Source: Confluentibacter flavum (GTDB taxonomy: Bacteria; Bacteroidota; Bacteroidia; Flavobacteriales; Flavobacteriaceae). From it: a DNA stretch of 64,000 nt. The notes below the pieces were generated by a model. It did not search any database and had not been told where the DNA came from. It worked only from the letters and a program-made list of their open reading frames with translations. The stretch lies in the NCBI RefSeq assembly GCF_002843175.1, contig NZ_PJEO01000015.1, positions 88,379-152,378 of the forward strand. Direction: 5' to 3'. This document shows positions 1 through 9,664 of this stretch, one piece after another (within the stretch, counting starts at the first letter, position 1; every line of letters starts with the position of its first letter). Both the position numbers and the translations under genes were made by a program.

Positions 1-129
1 AGCTATTCTTAAAGCATACCAATAACTTTCACCTGATAGTTTTTGTTTAAGGTCTAAAAAACATTGAAATCTATTAAGACTATCAACTCCTATGCCCCAA
101 AAGGTATTTCTTATATCGCTTTTAGTCAT
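1..129 (-). CDS. Partial hypothetical protein (N-terminal 43 residues)
   Basis: An open frame starts at ATG (complement 127-129) and runs off the left edge of the window, so only 43 residues are visible, beginning MTKSDIRNTFWGIGVDSLNR. No domain can be named from this fragment. It sits just downstream of the excisionase-like HTH gene on the same strand and belongs to the integrated element. The start is plausible because the sequence upstream is AT-rich and non-coding. Function unknown. Confidence 0.5.
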   Translation of the reverse strand, partial: MTKSDIRNTFWGIGVDSLNRFQCFLDLKQKLSGESYWYALRIA

Positions 130-200
130 ATTTTAAAGATGTAAAAACTTTTAAATTTAAACAAAACAGCACACAAAATAACGAAGCACAAATATCAATT

Positions 201-482
201 TCACTTTTTTAATACAACCATACATTTCTCTATTTCGCTTCTTTTATAGTATCGTCTAGCACCTATCCCATATGCTTTAAGTTTACCTTTGTTTGTCCAA
301 CTCCAAAGTGTAGTAGAGTTAATTTTTAAGTATTCTGCCGCTTCATTTCTAGTTATTAATTCAATAGGTTCTTTAGGCTGGAAATTATGTTTTAAATCAT
401 TTAATTGTTGTTCTATAATACTTAGCTTTTCTAAAGCTATTTCCATTGCTTTAGGTAAATCCTCTAATTTTAAGTTTTTCAT
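201..482 (-). CDS. Excisionase-like helix-turn-helix DNA-binding protein
   Basis: 93 residues. The N-terminal 35 residues look like a short coiled coil. Residues 41-90 form an HTH_17/MerR-like winged helix: LITRNEAAEYLKIN as the first helices, TTLWSWTNKGKLKAYGIG as recognition helix and wing, then RRYYKRSEIE. Proteins of this type in Bacteroidota integrative elements act as excisionases or mobilisation regulators. Its place on an element with a tyrosine recombinase fits that role, but it lies 13 kb from the integrase rather than beside it. The family call is solid; the excisionase role is inferred. Confidence 0.8.
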   Translation of the reverse strand: MKNLKLEDLPKAMEIALEKLSIIEQQLNDLKHNFQPKEPIELITRNEAAEYLKINSTTLWSWTNKGKLKAYGIGARRYYKRSEIEKCMVVLKK

Positions 483-782
483 TTTTACAATGTCTTTATT
501 TAATAACTTTGTTAAATTATGAAATTAAAAAATTTATACGACACAAAAAATATTGAGTTTTATACTCCATTATATACAACAGTGAATAGGGCTGTCAAAG
601 TGAGCCACTAAAAAAAGAAATTTTTGAACCCTATAAGAAATCACTTTAACCTAAATTATGAAAGGAAATGCAATAATTATGTCTATGCTCAATTTAATCC
701 ACTGAAAGTATTTTACCTTGACTGTTTTTCGCATGTTCTATTATGGATAATTTCTAAAAAAAACAGTTATAATGGCTGAGAG
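483..782. other. 300-bp non-coding gap with a possible IS21-like end remnant
   Basis: No supported gene. On the + strand, ctgtcaaagtgagccact (593-610) resembles the GTGAGCCACT-type termini of Bacteroidota IS21-family elements as I remember them. About 50 bp on there is a 15-codon frame (MKGNAIIMSMLNLIH, starting near 658) that could be a decayed transposase start. No IstA or IstB coding sequence follows. This is a weak, memory-based resemblance only. Confidence 0.2.
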
Positions 783-3700
783 CTAAATATTTTTCAAAGG
801 ATTGTTTTCATTATAATCATCTACTGCTAAATTAAATCTAACATCTAAAAATTCTTTAATAGCATCAAAATTTGGAGTTATTGATTTGTTTTCTAATCCA
901 TAAGTTTTTATTATACTTCCTATACCAACTTCAAACTGTTCCATAAATTCTTTGCTTTTGAAAGCTTGAACTGGAAATTCTATATAACAATCTTTTTCAT
1001 CTAAGTTTTTGTACTTAACAAACATTTTATTTATTAGTTCAATAGCTTCTTTTTCATTGGTATAATTAATGTTCTCAAATCTTCTAACTTTATAACTAAT
1101 CATAAAATTAAAAATATTAGTAATTATTTGCCAATCTTTCCAACCTTCCTCTCTTAGGCTATGGATTAGCTTAATAAACTCATTGTCCTTTTTCAGTTTT
1201 TCAATTGTTATATATATAGATTTTTTTGTGTTATTAAATCTGTTTTCAATTGCTTCAACAGAAAAACCCACATCATATTTTTCACTTAAAGAATCATCCC
1301 ATCTCATTGCTTTGTTCTCTTTTGGGAAATTTAGTGGAAAATATTCTTTTTGAAAAGAACATCTTTGTGAAATATCAAAAGCTTGTTTAGTGTATATATC
1401 TCGATGCATTCTTTGATATAAATTAACAGAGATTTGCTTCTTGTCTAAGCCTCTTTCCTTAATAAGTTTAAAAAAAAGGTCTTTATATTCTTCTTCTATT
1501 AATAAACTAATGTTATTCAAAACATATAGAACCGTAACTGTATTAAACACAGTATGTTTATTTATTGCTTCGGGATTAGTTTTGTCAAAATGGCAAATAA
1601 AAACTTTCCATTTATTAATTTTGTTTGAAGGTAATTGTTCTGGTGGGGTATAATCGTTTTTCAATTCTAATTCAATATTAATTTCACTTTTTGTTAGATG
1701 AAAATCATAATTAGAAAGTGAGATTTCAGATAAAACTATTTGAATAGTTGAAATGTATTCTTCAGCAATAGACATAAGTTCAAAACTATTTTCAAACTTA
1801 ATTTTCCAGAGACTTCCTAAAGCGTAAAAAGAAATAACTCTTTCATTTCCAATATCGTTAAGCGGAAAATCATCTATTTCTTTTAATATAACTTTATTCA
1901 ATTTTTCACTATTATCTATATCCTTTTCAATTCTTTTAAAAATTGGCTCTATTATTTCACTACCTATATAATCTAGTTCCTTCAAGTAAGCATTTATAAA
2001 ATTTTTAAATTGGTTTGAGGTCTTTTTTGTATAGTACAATATCATTGCTAACCTTTGGGTAATTTCTCCTTCTTCTTTATAATCTGACATTTGAAGATTT
2101 GATTCATCTCTAATAGCAATGTATATTTTATAGATATTTATTGCATTAAACCAAGAGCCTTGTTTGTAGTCACAATAGAACATCATTGCCAAGCTTTTTT
2201 CCGTTCTATTTACCATTTCCTTATTAACAGATAATCGAAACGCTGCTAAGGCATAATATTTAGCTGCTAAGTGCATACCTACTTGATTATATAGCTGAGA
2301 AATATTAAGTAAAGCCAAAATATAACCTTCAATTGTATCTTCTTGTAAATAGTTGTCTTTTGCTTTATGAAAGTATTCCAATGCCTTTAATAAGAGTGGT
2401 GGTTCAGAACTATTAAGATACTGAACGCCCCTTAAAACTTGTTTTTGGGCTAATTTAACCTTGCCCTCTCTTTCTTCTACAAATGGGAAAAGCTTTTCTG
2501 AGAAATCCTCTAAGCTTTGTATTATACCCATCTTATCTTTAGGGTCTATATTTATGTGTATTTTTATGTACTTATCAATCCTGTCTCCAAATTGAGAAAT
2601 TTTAAACAATGGAGCTTGGTCTATTAATTTTAAAAGTTGTTCATAATAATAAATAAACTCAATATTGCTCCTGAGCCTAAATCTATTAACAGAAAGTAAA
2701 ATATTTCCTTTTTGTTCAATTAATCTACATTTTTCATTAATGTCTCTTTCAGATAAAAACCTTCTGCTTATTTCCTTATAAAGATTCACTAACCATAACT
2801 TTAAATCGTTCTCAGAAATATTTACTTTTTGTTCAAATACTACTGGAAGTAAAACATTCATGATGTTTTGGGCTTTTTCTAACTCATCTGCATTCTGAAA
2901 TGAATTAAAATCATTTAAATAATACCTTATTTCCTCCTCAAAACCAAACAAACTACCTTTTGGACGCACTCTTTCTTTGAGATTGTTATAATCAACCTCA
3001 TAAAACTCGTTATTAAGAAAAACAAGCTCGTATATGGCCTTTCTTTTGTATGAAGGGAGAATGTTTTCGTTTTTAGTATAAAATCCCAAAAAAGCATTCC
3101 AGAGGGCTTTATGCTTGTGTAAATACCTTTTTCTTCTGCAATAATTTACTAGGTCTAAAATTTCGTAAAACTCTCCTATTCTAAATGTATCTATTTTATT
3201 TATTTTAGAATAGAATAATTGTCCTTTGGAATACCATTTATCATCTTCACTGCCAATATTTAGCATTAACTGTTCCAATTGGACAAGGGTTAATTTCCTA
3301 TTTTCTGGCTTTTCTTGTGAAGTCGTTGAGAATACTTTTTCCAATAATACACCAAAAGCCTGTGATTCATTGCCACTATTTTCTGAAAAAGGTAATTTAA
3401 GTATTAGATTTTCAATGTTACTTTTTACACGAATAAATTCTTCTTCAGAACTAATTCCAATAAATTTCCATTTAATAAGTTTTGTAAATTCTAACCAAAA
3501 ATCATCATCAATTATATCAAAAATTTCAATTAACTCCGCTAATAACTTGTCATCAAGTTCTCCCTCTAATGATTTCTTTTGTTTTTGTATATATTCAGAA
3601 ACTATCTCCTTTACTTTTACAGAGTATATCTTAAATTTATCAAAATCAAAAACGTCTTGGTTTTCATACCAGTCTTTTAATAGTTCAGCATCGTTTTCTA

Positions 3701-4052
3701 GCCTTTTTCCTGCAATATTTGAATTGGTTTCAAAAATAAATTCTTTTTGAAAGTCATTGTAATCATATTTAATATGTAACATAAAGAAGTGTGCTATACA
3801 CTTTCTAACCTCATCACTGCTAAAAGAAAAGTTACTTTTATAAAGTTTAAGTTGTCTAAATTTAAGGCTATTATTTAAATTGTCCTTTTGGAAAATATCT
3901 TCTTCAAATTCGCAATATATTTCTTCATTATTATCCTCTAAAAAATTATTAACCCAAGTTTCGAGTGTTTTTAAAGTTTGGTAATTGTAACCTCTCTGAG
4001 AGGAAAAAGCATCTGTATCTTTTGAGAAGATATGAAGTTTATTTATTTCCAT
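783..4052 (-). CDS. DUF4297/Cap4-like nuclease domain fused to a large helical-repeat protein (putative defence effector)
   Basis: 1089 residues. The N-terminus carries the hallmarks of the DUF4297/Cap4 PD-(D/E)XK-like nuclease family: RGYNYQ at 20-25, an acidic strand with E48, E50, E51 and D52, and a Q67-L-K69 signature where the family usually has QVK. Cap4 and DUF4297 nucleases degrade DNA in CBASS and HerA-linked anti-phage systems. The remaining ~850 residues are helix-rich and TPR-like, with AAKYYALAAFRLSV near the middle, and are probably a sensing or scaffold region. A conserved-looking LREEGWKDWQI motif lies near residue 960. I see no Walker A, so it is not an obvious STAND NTPase. 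Its ATG directly follows the TAA of the upstream gene, indicating translational coupling. The nuclease call is motif-based; the defence role is inferred from context. Confidence 0.7.
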   Translation of the reverse strand: MEINKLHIFSKDTDAFSSQRGYNYQTLKTLETWVNNFLEDNNEEIYCEFEEDIFQKDNLNNSLKFRQLKLYKSNFSFSSDEVRKCIAHFFMLHIKYDYNDFQKEFIFETNSNIAGKRLENDAELLKDWYENQDVFDFDKFKIYSVKVKEIVSEYIQKQKKSLEGELDDKLLAELIEIFDIIDDDFWLEFTKLIKWKFIGISSEEEFIRVKSNIENLILKLPFSENSGNESQAFGVLLEKVFSTTSQEKPENRKLTLVQLEQLMLNIGSEDDKWYSKGQLFYSKINKIDTFRIGEFYEILDLVNYCRRKRYLHKHKALWNAFLGFYTKNENILPSYKRKAIYELVFLNNEFYEVDYNNLKERVRPKGSLFGFEEEIRYYLNDFNSFQNADELEKAQNIMNVLLPVVFEQKVNISENDLKLWLVNLYKEISRRFLSERDINEKCRLIEQKGNILLSVNRFRLRSNIEFIYYYEQLLKLIDQAPLFKISQFGDRIDKYIKIHINIDPKDKMGIIQSLEDFSEKLFPFVEEREGKVKLAQKQVLRGVQYLNSSEPPLLLKALEYFHKAKDNYLQEDTIEGYILALLNISQLYNQVGMHLAAKYYALAAFRLSVNKEMVNRTEKSLAMMFYCDYKQGSWFNAINIYKIYIAIRDESNLQMSDYKEEGEITQRLAMILYYTKKTSNQFKNFINAYLKELDYIGSEIIEPIFKRIEKDIDNSEKLNKVILKEIDDFPLNDIGNERVISFYALGSLWKIKFENSFELMSIAEEYISTIQIVLSEISLSNYDFHLTKSEINIELELKNDYTPPEQLPSNKINKWKVFICHFDKTNPEAINKHTVFNTVTVLYVLNNISLLIEEEYKDLFFKLIKERGLDKKQISVNLYQRMHRDIYTKQAFDISQRCSFQKEYFPLNFPKENKAMRWDDSLSEKYDVGFSVEAIENRFNNTKKSIYITIEKLKKDNEFIKLIHSLREEGWKDWQIITNIFNFMISYKVRRFENINYTNEKEAIELINKMFVKYKNLDEKDCYIEFPVQAFKSKEFMEQFEVGIGSIIKTYGLENKSITPNFDAIKEFLDVRFNLAVDDYNENNPLKNI

Positions 4053-6014
4053 TTAAAAAATATTTGTTCTATAAAAGCCATTTTCAAAAAAGGCTTTTCT
4101 GATGGCATATAATTTTCTATAACTCTCAATGCCTCTGTACTCTAGATTTCCTTCTAAAGCTCCTTCTTCGGTTATTTCTGGAACATAAACATTTACTATT
4201 GGTATTATCCCTTCTTTAAAAAACCATTTTAGCCTTTCTTTTAGTAATGTGTCTTTTATTTCCAGAATATCAAAACTTTTTTCAACTTTGTCATTAGGTA
4301 TTATAAAATATCCTATCGGAAATAAATTTATCACAGAACTATTATTTGATGTATTGTGTTGTTTCTTTTTTTCAATTTCATCGAGCTTTTCTAGCTCATC
4401 TCTTTTAAACTGAATTTCAATCTCAATTTTTTTAATTCTTTCTTTCTGGTTAATAGTATATTGTACAAAAGTACCCCCATTAACCACAAAATCTATTCGC
4501 TTTTTTAGATCAGGATTTTGATACCTTTCTGCATACTCTCCAAGCAGAGAAATTATTTCTTTTATTTTTTCTTTGTTATCAGAACTTTGATATGATTCTA
4601 ATAGAATGGTAAGCGAAAATATTTGGTTATCAATATGTCCAATCTCAATAAAATATTTGTAAGATTGATATAATGACTTTTGAATATCCTCAAACAGTTT
4701 ATTATCAAACAAAGAATCTATTTTAGTTTTACAAATAGCATCAAATTGTATTAAAAACTTATTGTGCTTTAAAGCACAATAGTGGCTAATAAATGGACTT
4801 TTGATTTTTTCAGATTCAAGCAATAAACTACGAAACTCTTTATTAAGAGCGACAAAACTTGATTGTAATATGTGCTCATCATGATTTATAAACATAAATG
4901 GTGTCAAGCAAATCAATTGTTCTCCTTTGTATGCAGCAACTCCAATTTTAGCTATTAGTTTTATTTTATTATTTACTTTGTCGTTACCAATAAAATCAGA
5001 AATTCGCTTTTCGTAATTCTTTGAAATAAAGTTATCAGAATTAAATAAATCAGGAATTGATTTTTCTATTTCTTCTAATTGAATATAATATTTAATCCCA
5101 CTATCACTTGGTAAGTTTTTAATTGTGCTATCATATTCATCTTTATCAATTAAGCCGAACAAATAACGTAATTCAGCGTAAAAAAATATTGCATATCCTT
5201 TTACATATTGTTGAAGTTCATCAATGTCTTGGACTGCACTTTTAAAACAATCTAATGCCCTAAAATATTCTCCAGTATATGTATAAGATAGCCCTACTAT
5301 AAAATTATATAAGGCTGTTTTTTTTGAGCCTACTGATGTTTTATTATGTAAAAATATAATTTCTTTCCACCTACACTCATCATTTAATATCCATCCACTA
5401 TTTTGAATAATATTTTTTATATCATCCTCTGATTCCACATTGCAATCATAATCAATTAAAATACTATTATCATGCTCAATATTATTGATATTTTCAGCTA
5501 GCTTAGAATTTAATTTTCTCAACATCAACCCTCTCTTTAATGCTAAATCATAAATTTCGTTGATTGAATTTGAGGTAATTTTTTTAGAAAATCTTAAAGT
5601 ATGATTTTCTTGGTTTTGCCAATTAATTTTTTGAGAATTTAATTGATTTATGAATGCATCTAAACTTTCATAATACATTGTTTTTTCTTCATCAATATAG
5701 AAACCATAAAAAGCGGGTTGACCATTGTTTAAAAGGTATTCAATGTTTGAAGTTTTAAAAGACTTACTGTAAGTACCATCATTGTTTTTAAATATGTTCT
5801 CGGTACTTTTAAGTTGAAAATTTAATCCAAAGCCTACTTTGTTTCCTTTTTGCTTTAATTCAATTCTAAAATCAATGCCATTATCAATAACCTCACTCTT
5901 TAATATGAAACGTTCAACATCAAAGAGTGGGCGAAAATAATTTTCGGAAATTACTTCTAATTGCTCGTTTCTTGAATCTTTGGGGAATTGTAAATTATTT
6001 AAATCGTGATTCAT
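4053..6014 (-). CDS. DUF4365-like nuclease domain with helical-repeat body
   Basis: 653 residues. The N-terminal ~150 residues match the DUF4365 pattern of a PD-(D/E)XK-like fold: D44-N-G-I-D48 in the acidic strand, E52, then FQLKST with Q67 and K69. The middle (about 200-500) is helical with TPR-like segments such as GLSYTYTGEYFRALDCFKSA. A charged coiled coil (about 520-555) precedes a C-terminal globular tail. The stop codon abuts the start of the DUF4297-like gene with no gap, so the two are almost certainly made together. DUF4365 proteins are common in defence islands, but I do not recognise a named system with this pairing. Substrate unknown. Confidence 0.65.
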   Translation of the reverse strand: MNHDLNNLQFPKDSRNEQLEVISENYFRPLFDVERFILKSEVIDNGIDFRIELKQKGNKVGFGLNFQLKSTENIFKNNDGTYSKSFKTSNIEYLLNNGQPAFYGFYIDEEKTMYYESLDAFINQLNSQKINWQNQENHTLRFSKKITSNSINEIYDLALKRGLMLRKLNSKLAENINNIEHDNSILIDYDCNVESEDDIKNIIQNSGWILNDECRWKEIIFLHNKTSVGSKKTALYNFIVGLSYTYTGEYFRALDCFKSAVQDIDELQQYVKGYAIFFYAELRYLFGLIDKDEYDSTIKNLPSDSGIKYYIQLEEIEKSIPDLFNSDNFISKNYEKRISDFIGNDKVNNKIKLIAKIGVAAYKGEQLICLTPFMFINHDEHILQSSFVALNKEFRSLLLESEKIKSPFISHYCALKHNKFLIQFDAICKTKIDSLFDNKLFEDIQKSLYQSYKYFIEIGHIDNQIFSLTILLESYQSSDNKEKIKEIISLLGEYAERYQNPDLKKRIDFVVNGGTFVQYTINQKERIKKIEIEIQFKRDELEKLDEIEKKKQHNTSNNSSVINLFPIGYFIIPNDKVEKSFDILEIKDTLLKERLKWFFKEGIIPIVNVYVPEITEEGALEGNLEYRGIESYRKLYAIRKAFFENGFYRTNIF

Positions 6015-6085
6015 TCTTTAAACTCAAAATTATTATCAATTTCTATTCTAGACAAAAATTATTTACTACTAAAGGGGTAGGTTCT

Positions 6086-6694
6086 TTAGAATCTGAACCA
6101 GTATTCGTCAAATAAATAATTATTTGTTAGTTTGTCTTTTCTCATTTTAGCTAATTCATATAAATCTTCTATAACTACAACTTTATAACCTGCCTTTTTA
6201 CAAAATTCTTTAGTGTAAAGATTTAGTTTCTCATAATCACTAAAGACTATAAGGTTAATAATTTTATTATTAAAATAAGAGTACTCATCCCTAATAAATT
6301 TTATTGATTTTTCAAGTTGACCTTCTCTGATTGAAGAATACCATTTATTCTCTATGCTTAAAATATAAGATTTATTCTCACCGTTAATCTCTAAATTGAT
6401 TTCAGCTAATAAATCAATTAAATTCCACTGTCTTTTTGTTTTAACAGATTTAACTATTATTTCAGAATTAGAAGCTGCAAGTTGATAATTCCAATCACTA
6501 TCATTATCGCCAAAAATTAAGGCTAAAAGAACTCCTTTTGAATAAGATTGAAGAGTATTATTAACCTTTGAATAATTTTCAACAGAACACCTTAAAGTCC
6601 AACTTAATATAAAATCTTGGATTGATTCGTAACCACTATCAGTTCCTTCCTCTTTATAATTATAAAATGGAGGTAGTTCAATTTTATTTTTCAT
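6086..6694 (-). CDS. PD-(D/E)XK nuclease family protein (PDDEXK_4-like)
   Basis: 202 residues. The active-site pattern is readable: D94 with E98 in IDLLAEI, then IENKWYS with E115-N-K117, followed by the GQLEKS helix (Q126-L) that is typical of the PDDEXK_4 family (an ENK core followed by a QL helix). These are Mg-dependent DNases usually found in restriction or defence loci. The gene is 72 bp upstream of the DUF4365/DUF4297 pair and 114 bp downstream of the PLD-like gene, all on the minus strand, so it could belong to either module. It is shorter than many PDDEXK_4 proteins but appears complete. Confidence 0.75.
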   Translation of the reverse strand: MKNKIELPPFYNYKEEGTDSGYESIQDFILSWTLRCSVENYSKVNNTLQSYSKGVLLALIFGDNDSDWNYQLAASNSEIIVKSVKTKRQWNLIDLLAEINLEINGENKSYILSIENKWYSSIREGQLEKSIKFIRDEYSYFNNKIINLIVFSDYEKLNLYTKEFCKKAGYKVVVIEDLYELAKMRKDKLTNNYLFDEYWFRF

Positions 6695-6807
6695 TTAATT
6701 GCGAATAACTTATTTATGTAATATTAATATTTTGTTTAAATTTCTAATTTTGTGAATAAAACCGGATAGAAACCCAAAAATATTTTACTAAGTAGGGTAG
6801 TATTTAA

Positions 6808-7614
6808 TTATCCGTTAATATTATATCCTAATTTATCAAGCTTTTCTTTTGCTTTTTTAAGTGTATCTTCATCAAACATAACTCTATACTTGTCTTTTAA
6901 GATTATGTTTTCAAAAGTTAGGTCTAATCTATCTATCTCAAACATTTTTAGAAATCCAGATTGAAGTTTTTCAGCACCATCCTTTACCAAACGTTTTGCT
7001 GTGCCAATTGCTCCATATCTATTTAGTAAATCCAAAATTGTTGATTTATTTATTTTTGCTCCCTGTTTTATGGAAAGTTCAATAGAGTTAATGAGTTCAT
7101 TAAACAACTCATTTTCAATATTTTGAAATTCTTCTTCTTTAGATTCTGTTTCTAAAATTGATTTTGTTAGTAGTTTTTGAATTTCATAATTTTCAACAAT
7201 ATTTTCTAAAAATCGGTATCGCCCTAAAAACTGTTTAATGATTGTTTTATCATCACTGATTATAACATTTTCATGATTAAAAAATTCTGCTGAATTAGTC
7301 CAATTATATGAACCAATAATTACTTTCTTTTTGTCAAAAATCGCAAATTTATCATGAAGAAATCTCCCTGAACTACTTGACAAAATTTTAATTGTTCCAT
7401 TTTTGTTGATAAACTCTTTAAAATCTAGTCTTTTATTTTCAAAATGGTCACTTATTATTATTTGGACTTTACATCCTATCTCAGCTTTATCAATTAGTTT
7501 TCCTAGAATCTCTTTACTTGTAAACCAGGCTACACAAATTTGAATTTCTTCTTTTGAAGAACTAATTAATTCTAAAATTTTATATCGAATGTTATTAAAG
7601 TGAGCTTGGGTCAT
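6808..7614 (-). CDS. Phospholipase D-like single-HKD nuclease
   Basis: 268 residues. A single HKD motif is present: H87-x-K89-x4-D94 followed by G101-S-x-N104-W-T, as in the Nuc/PLD branch that works as homodimers on DNA or phosphodiesters. The N-terminal fold begins IQICVAWFTSKEIL, typical of PLD-like proteins. The C-terminal ~120 residues are helical and unfamiliar, possibly a dimerisation or sensor region. It lies 113 bp downstream of the UvrD-like helicase gene, on the same strand. Nuclease activity is expected from the family; whether it is an accessory of the Gabija pair or an independent effector is not shown. Confidence 0.75.
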   Translation of the reverse strand: MTQAHFNNIRYKILELISSSKEEIQICVAWFTSKEILGKLIDKAEIGCKVQIIISDHFENKRLDFKEFINKNGTIKILSSSSGRFLHDKFAIFDKKKVIIGSYNWTNSAEFFNHENVIISDDKTIIKQFLGRYRFLENIVENYEIQKLLTKSILETESKEEEFQNIENELFNELINSIELSIKQGAKINKSTILDLLNRYGAIGTAKRLVKDGAEKLQSGFLKMFEIDRLDLTFENIILKDKYRVMFDEDTLKKAKEKLDKLGYNING

Positions 7615-7726
7615 AGAATTAGAGATAGCTGTTTGAATCGGCTTAGGACAAGTTTAAAAGGTCTTTATATCAGTTTGTTAATTAATTTATTGACTTTTTC
7701 ATTATTATGATTAAATATAGTTAGTA

Positions 7727-9664
7727 TTATATCTTACTGACAATATCAATTACATTTACTTTCCCAAACCATTCTTTGGCTTTTTCTAAAACAAGTTCAT
7801 CTGGATTGTGAAAGTAAACTGATAAATTTTCTTTAGCTCTAGTACAACACACATAAAATAGTTTTTGTGTTCTTTCCAATACACTTTCAGAAGCAGTTCC
7901 TAAAAACATTTTCTCAAAATTATAATTGTTCCATCCTCCATTATCAAGTATAACTAATACATTATCAAATTCAGCACCCTTTGTTTTATGTTGTGTTGAA
8001 AATTGTGTTAACCCTTCTAAATATTCATATAATTTTTGAAACTCAATAAATTTAACATTCTTTACACGATTATATAAATACATATACTTCTCTTTAAAAA
8101 TATCTAACCTGTCATCAATTAAACAAATCCCTTTTTCGTTAGCAACATTTATTACTTCTTCAATTGTTTTATCTCCAACATTTATAAGAATTTCAATATT
8201 TTCTTTTAATATTTTTTTGCTTTCAATACTTGTTATTTTGTAACGATAGTCTGTTGCTCTTAAAAATTCATTGTACTTCTTATTTTGATAAAGAGAAATA
8301 TTAGTTTGAATTTTGAATAAATGCTTAATAAGATTATCTCTTTTTGAACCTTTTTTGTTTTCATCCTCTTCATCTTGTTTCTTATCATCAATTAGAGCAT
8401 CTTTATTCAAATAGATTTTCCTTACTTCGGAGAATGGTTTATCCTTTAACTGATTGTATAATTCAGCCTTATCTGGGTCAGATAATAGAATATCTTTTTT
8501 TAGTTGTTTTTGTCTATTCTTAAGTTGAAATTTATCTACAACAGTATCAAAAGTATCATCTTCTTCAATTTTAATTTCGGGTCTATTATTTTTTTTATTG
8601 TATTTTATTTTCTCAAGTATTTCAGATTTTAGACCAATAACTGGATCATTATCATAAATATCCATTAGTGTTCTAAACCTTGCTTTATCTGCTATTAAAT
8701 TGTGAGTGAGGTTAAGTTCTTTTGTTTGCTTTGAATTATTGAAGTCCCAATCATATTTATTCTCTAAGAATTTTTCAACCACATTAATATCACCATCGGC
8801 AGAATGCAAAAATAAAATAGTACCTTGTTTAACAACACCTTCTATCATATTTGGTGCTTTAGAGTCAGTAGAGGCTTCTTGAATTATACCGTCTGTTCGA
8901 AGTTTATTGGCTAAGTCAATTATGAGTTGAGGGTTTCTTCTATTTTGATTCTTTTTAATTTCTTTTACTTTGTCTGCATCTTCTCCTGTGTAATCAGCTA
9001 AATTACCAATACCTTCATAAATTGATTGCATTGCATCACCAAAAAAACCAATAATATTTTTTCTTTCACTTTTTTTGAAATGAGTTAGAAATATTTCTAC
9101 AACAGTTTTATTTGTGTCTTGATACTCGTCAATAAATATGAACTTGTATTTATCTTTTACAATGCTACTCAGTTTAGGATATTTCTCAAAAAGAAAGTTT
9201 GCAACTATAAGTAATTCATCGTGAGAGATGATGCCTTCTCGTAACTTCACAAATTCCTTATATTGAATACCATCAGGTAATAAATCGTAATAACTTTCAG
9301 GAAGGGGAAATATATCGTCAATATTAATGCTGTTTATTTCTACATTATTAACTAAAGATATAAGTGCTAATTTAAGCTCTTTTTGAAAGTGTTTAATACT
9401 ATCCCATAAGAAATCATGAATTGTTGATACGTTCAAATTTTTATGATTTACCCTTTCTTCTATTTCTTTAACGGCAGCATTAGTATAAGTCATACAAGCA
9501 ACTTTTATGGTTGGATTTTCCACTATTACTTGACGAATTACACTTACTAGTGAATAAGTTTTACCACTTCCTGCACCACCACTCAAAAGGAAGTTTCTTC
9601 CATCGTCAATTAATTTGAAGATTTCCTGTACTTCGGGTTCTAAGTCTAATCTTTCTTCAACCAT
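7727..9664 (-). CDS. gajB: Gabija-type UvrD/Rep-like superfamily 1 helicase (GajB-like)
   Basis: 645 residues. SF1 helicase motifs are clear: Walker A GGAGSGKT at 29-36, motif Ia MTYTNAAV at about 58-65, Walker B FIDEYQDT near 180, motif III FFGDAMQSIYEGIG near 205, and C-terminal motifs QHKTKGAEFDNVLV and YVCCTRAKENL near 560-620. It overlaps the end of the OLD-nuclease gene by 19 bp, the classic gajA-gajB arrangement. In Gabija, GajB is thought to sense DNA ends or nucleotide state and to activate or assist GajA nicking of phage DNA. It is longer than the roughly 500-residue Bacillus GajB, with a charged, Lys/Asp-rich central insertion (about 420-460). Confidence 0.85.
   Translation of the reverse strand: MVEERLDLEPEVQEIFKLIDDGRNFLLSGGAGSGKTYSLVSVIRQVIVENPTIKVACMTYTNAAVKEIEERVNHKNLNVSTIHDFLWDSIKHFQKELKLALISLVNNVEINSINIDDIFPLPESYYDLLPDGIQYKEFVKLREGIISHDELLIVANFLFEKYPKLSSIVKDKYKFIFIDEYQDTNKTVVEIFLTHFKKSERKNIIGFFGDAMQSIYEGIGNLADYTGEDADKVKEIKKNQNRRNPQLIIDLANKLRTDGIIQEASTDSKAPNMIEGVVKQGTILFLHSADGDINVVEKFLENKYDWDFNNSKQTKELNLTHNLIADKARFRTLMDIYDNDPVIGLKSEILEKIKYNKKNNRPEIKIEEDDTFDTVVDKFQLKNRQKQLKKDILLSDPDKAELYNQLKDKPFSEVRKIYLNKDALIDDKKQDEEDENKKGSKRDNLIKHLFKIQTNISLYQNKKYNEFLRATDYRYKITSIESKKILKENIEILINVGDKTIEEVINVANEKGICLIDDRLDIFKEKYMYLYNRVKNVKFIEFQKLYEYLEGLTQFSTQHKTKGAEFDNVLVILDNGGWNNYNFEKMFLGTASESVLERTQKLFYVCCTRAKENLSVYFHNPDELVLEKAKEWFGKVNVIDIVSKI

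Noticed and set aside
3226..3750. 174-residue plus-strand frame inside the DUF4297-like gene
   Set aside because: Antisense shadow of a gene with clear domain motifs; serine/phenylalanine-rich composition is typical of such shadows.
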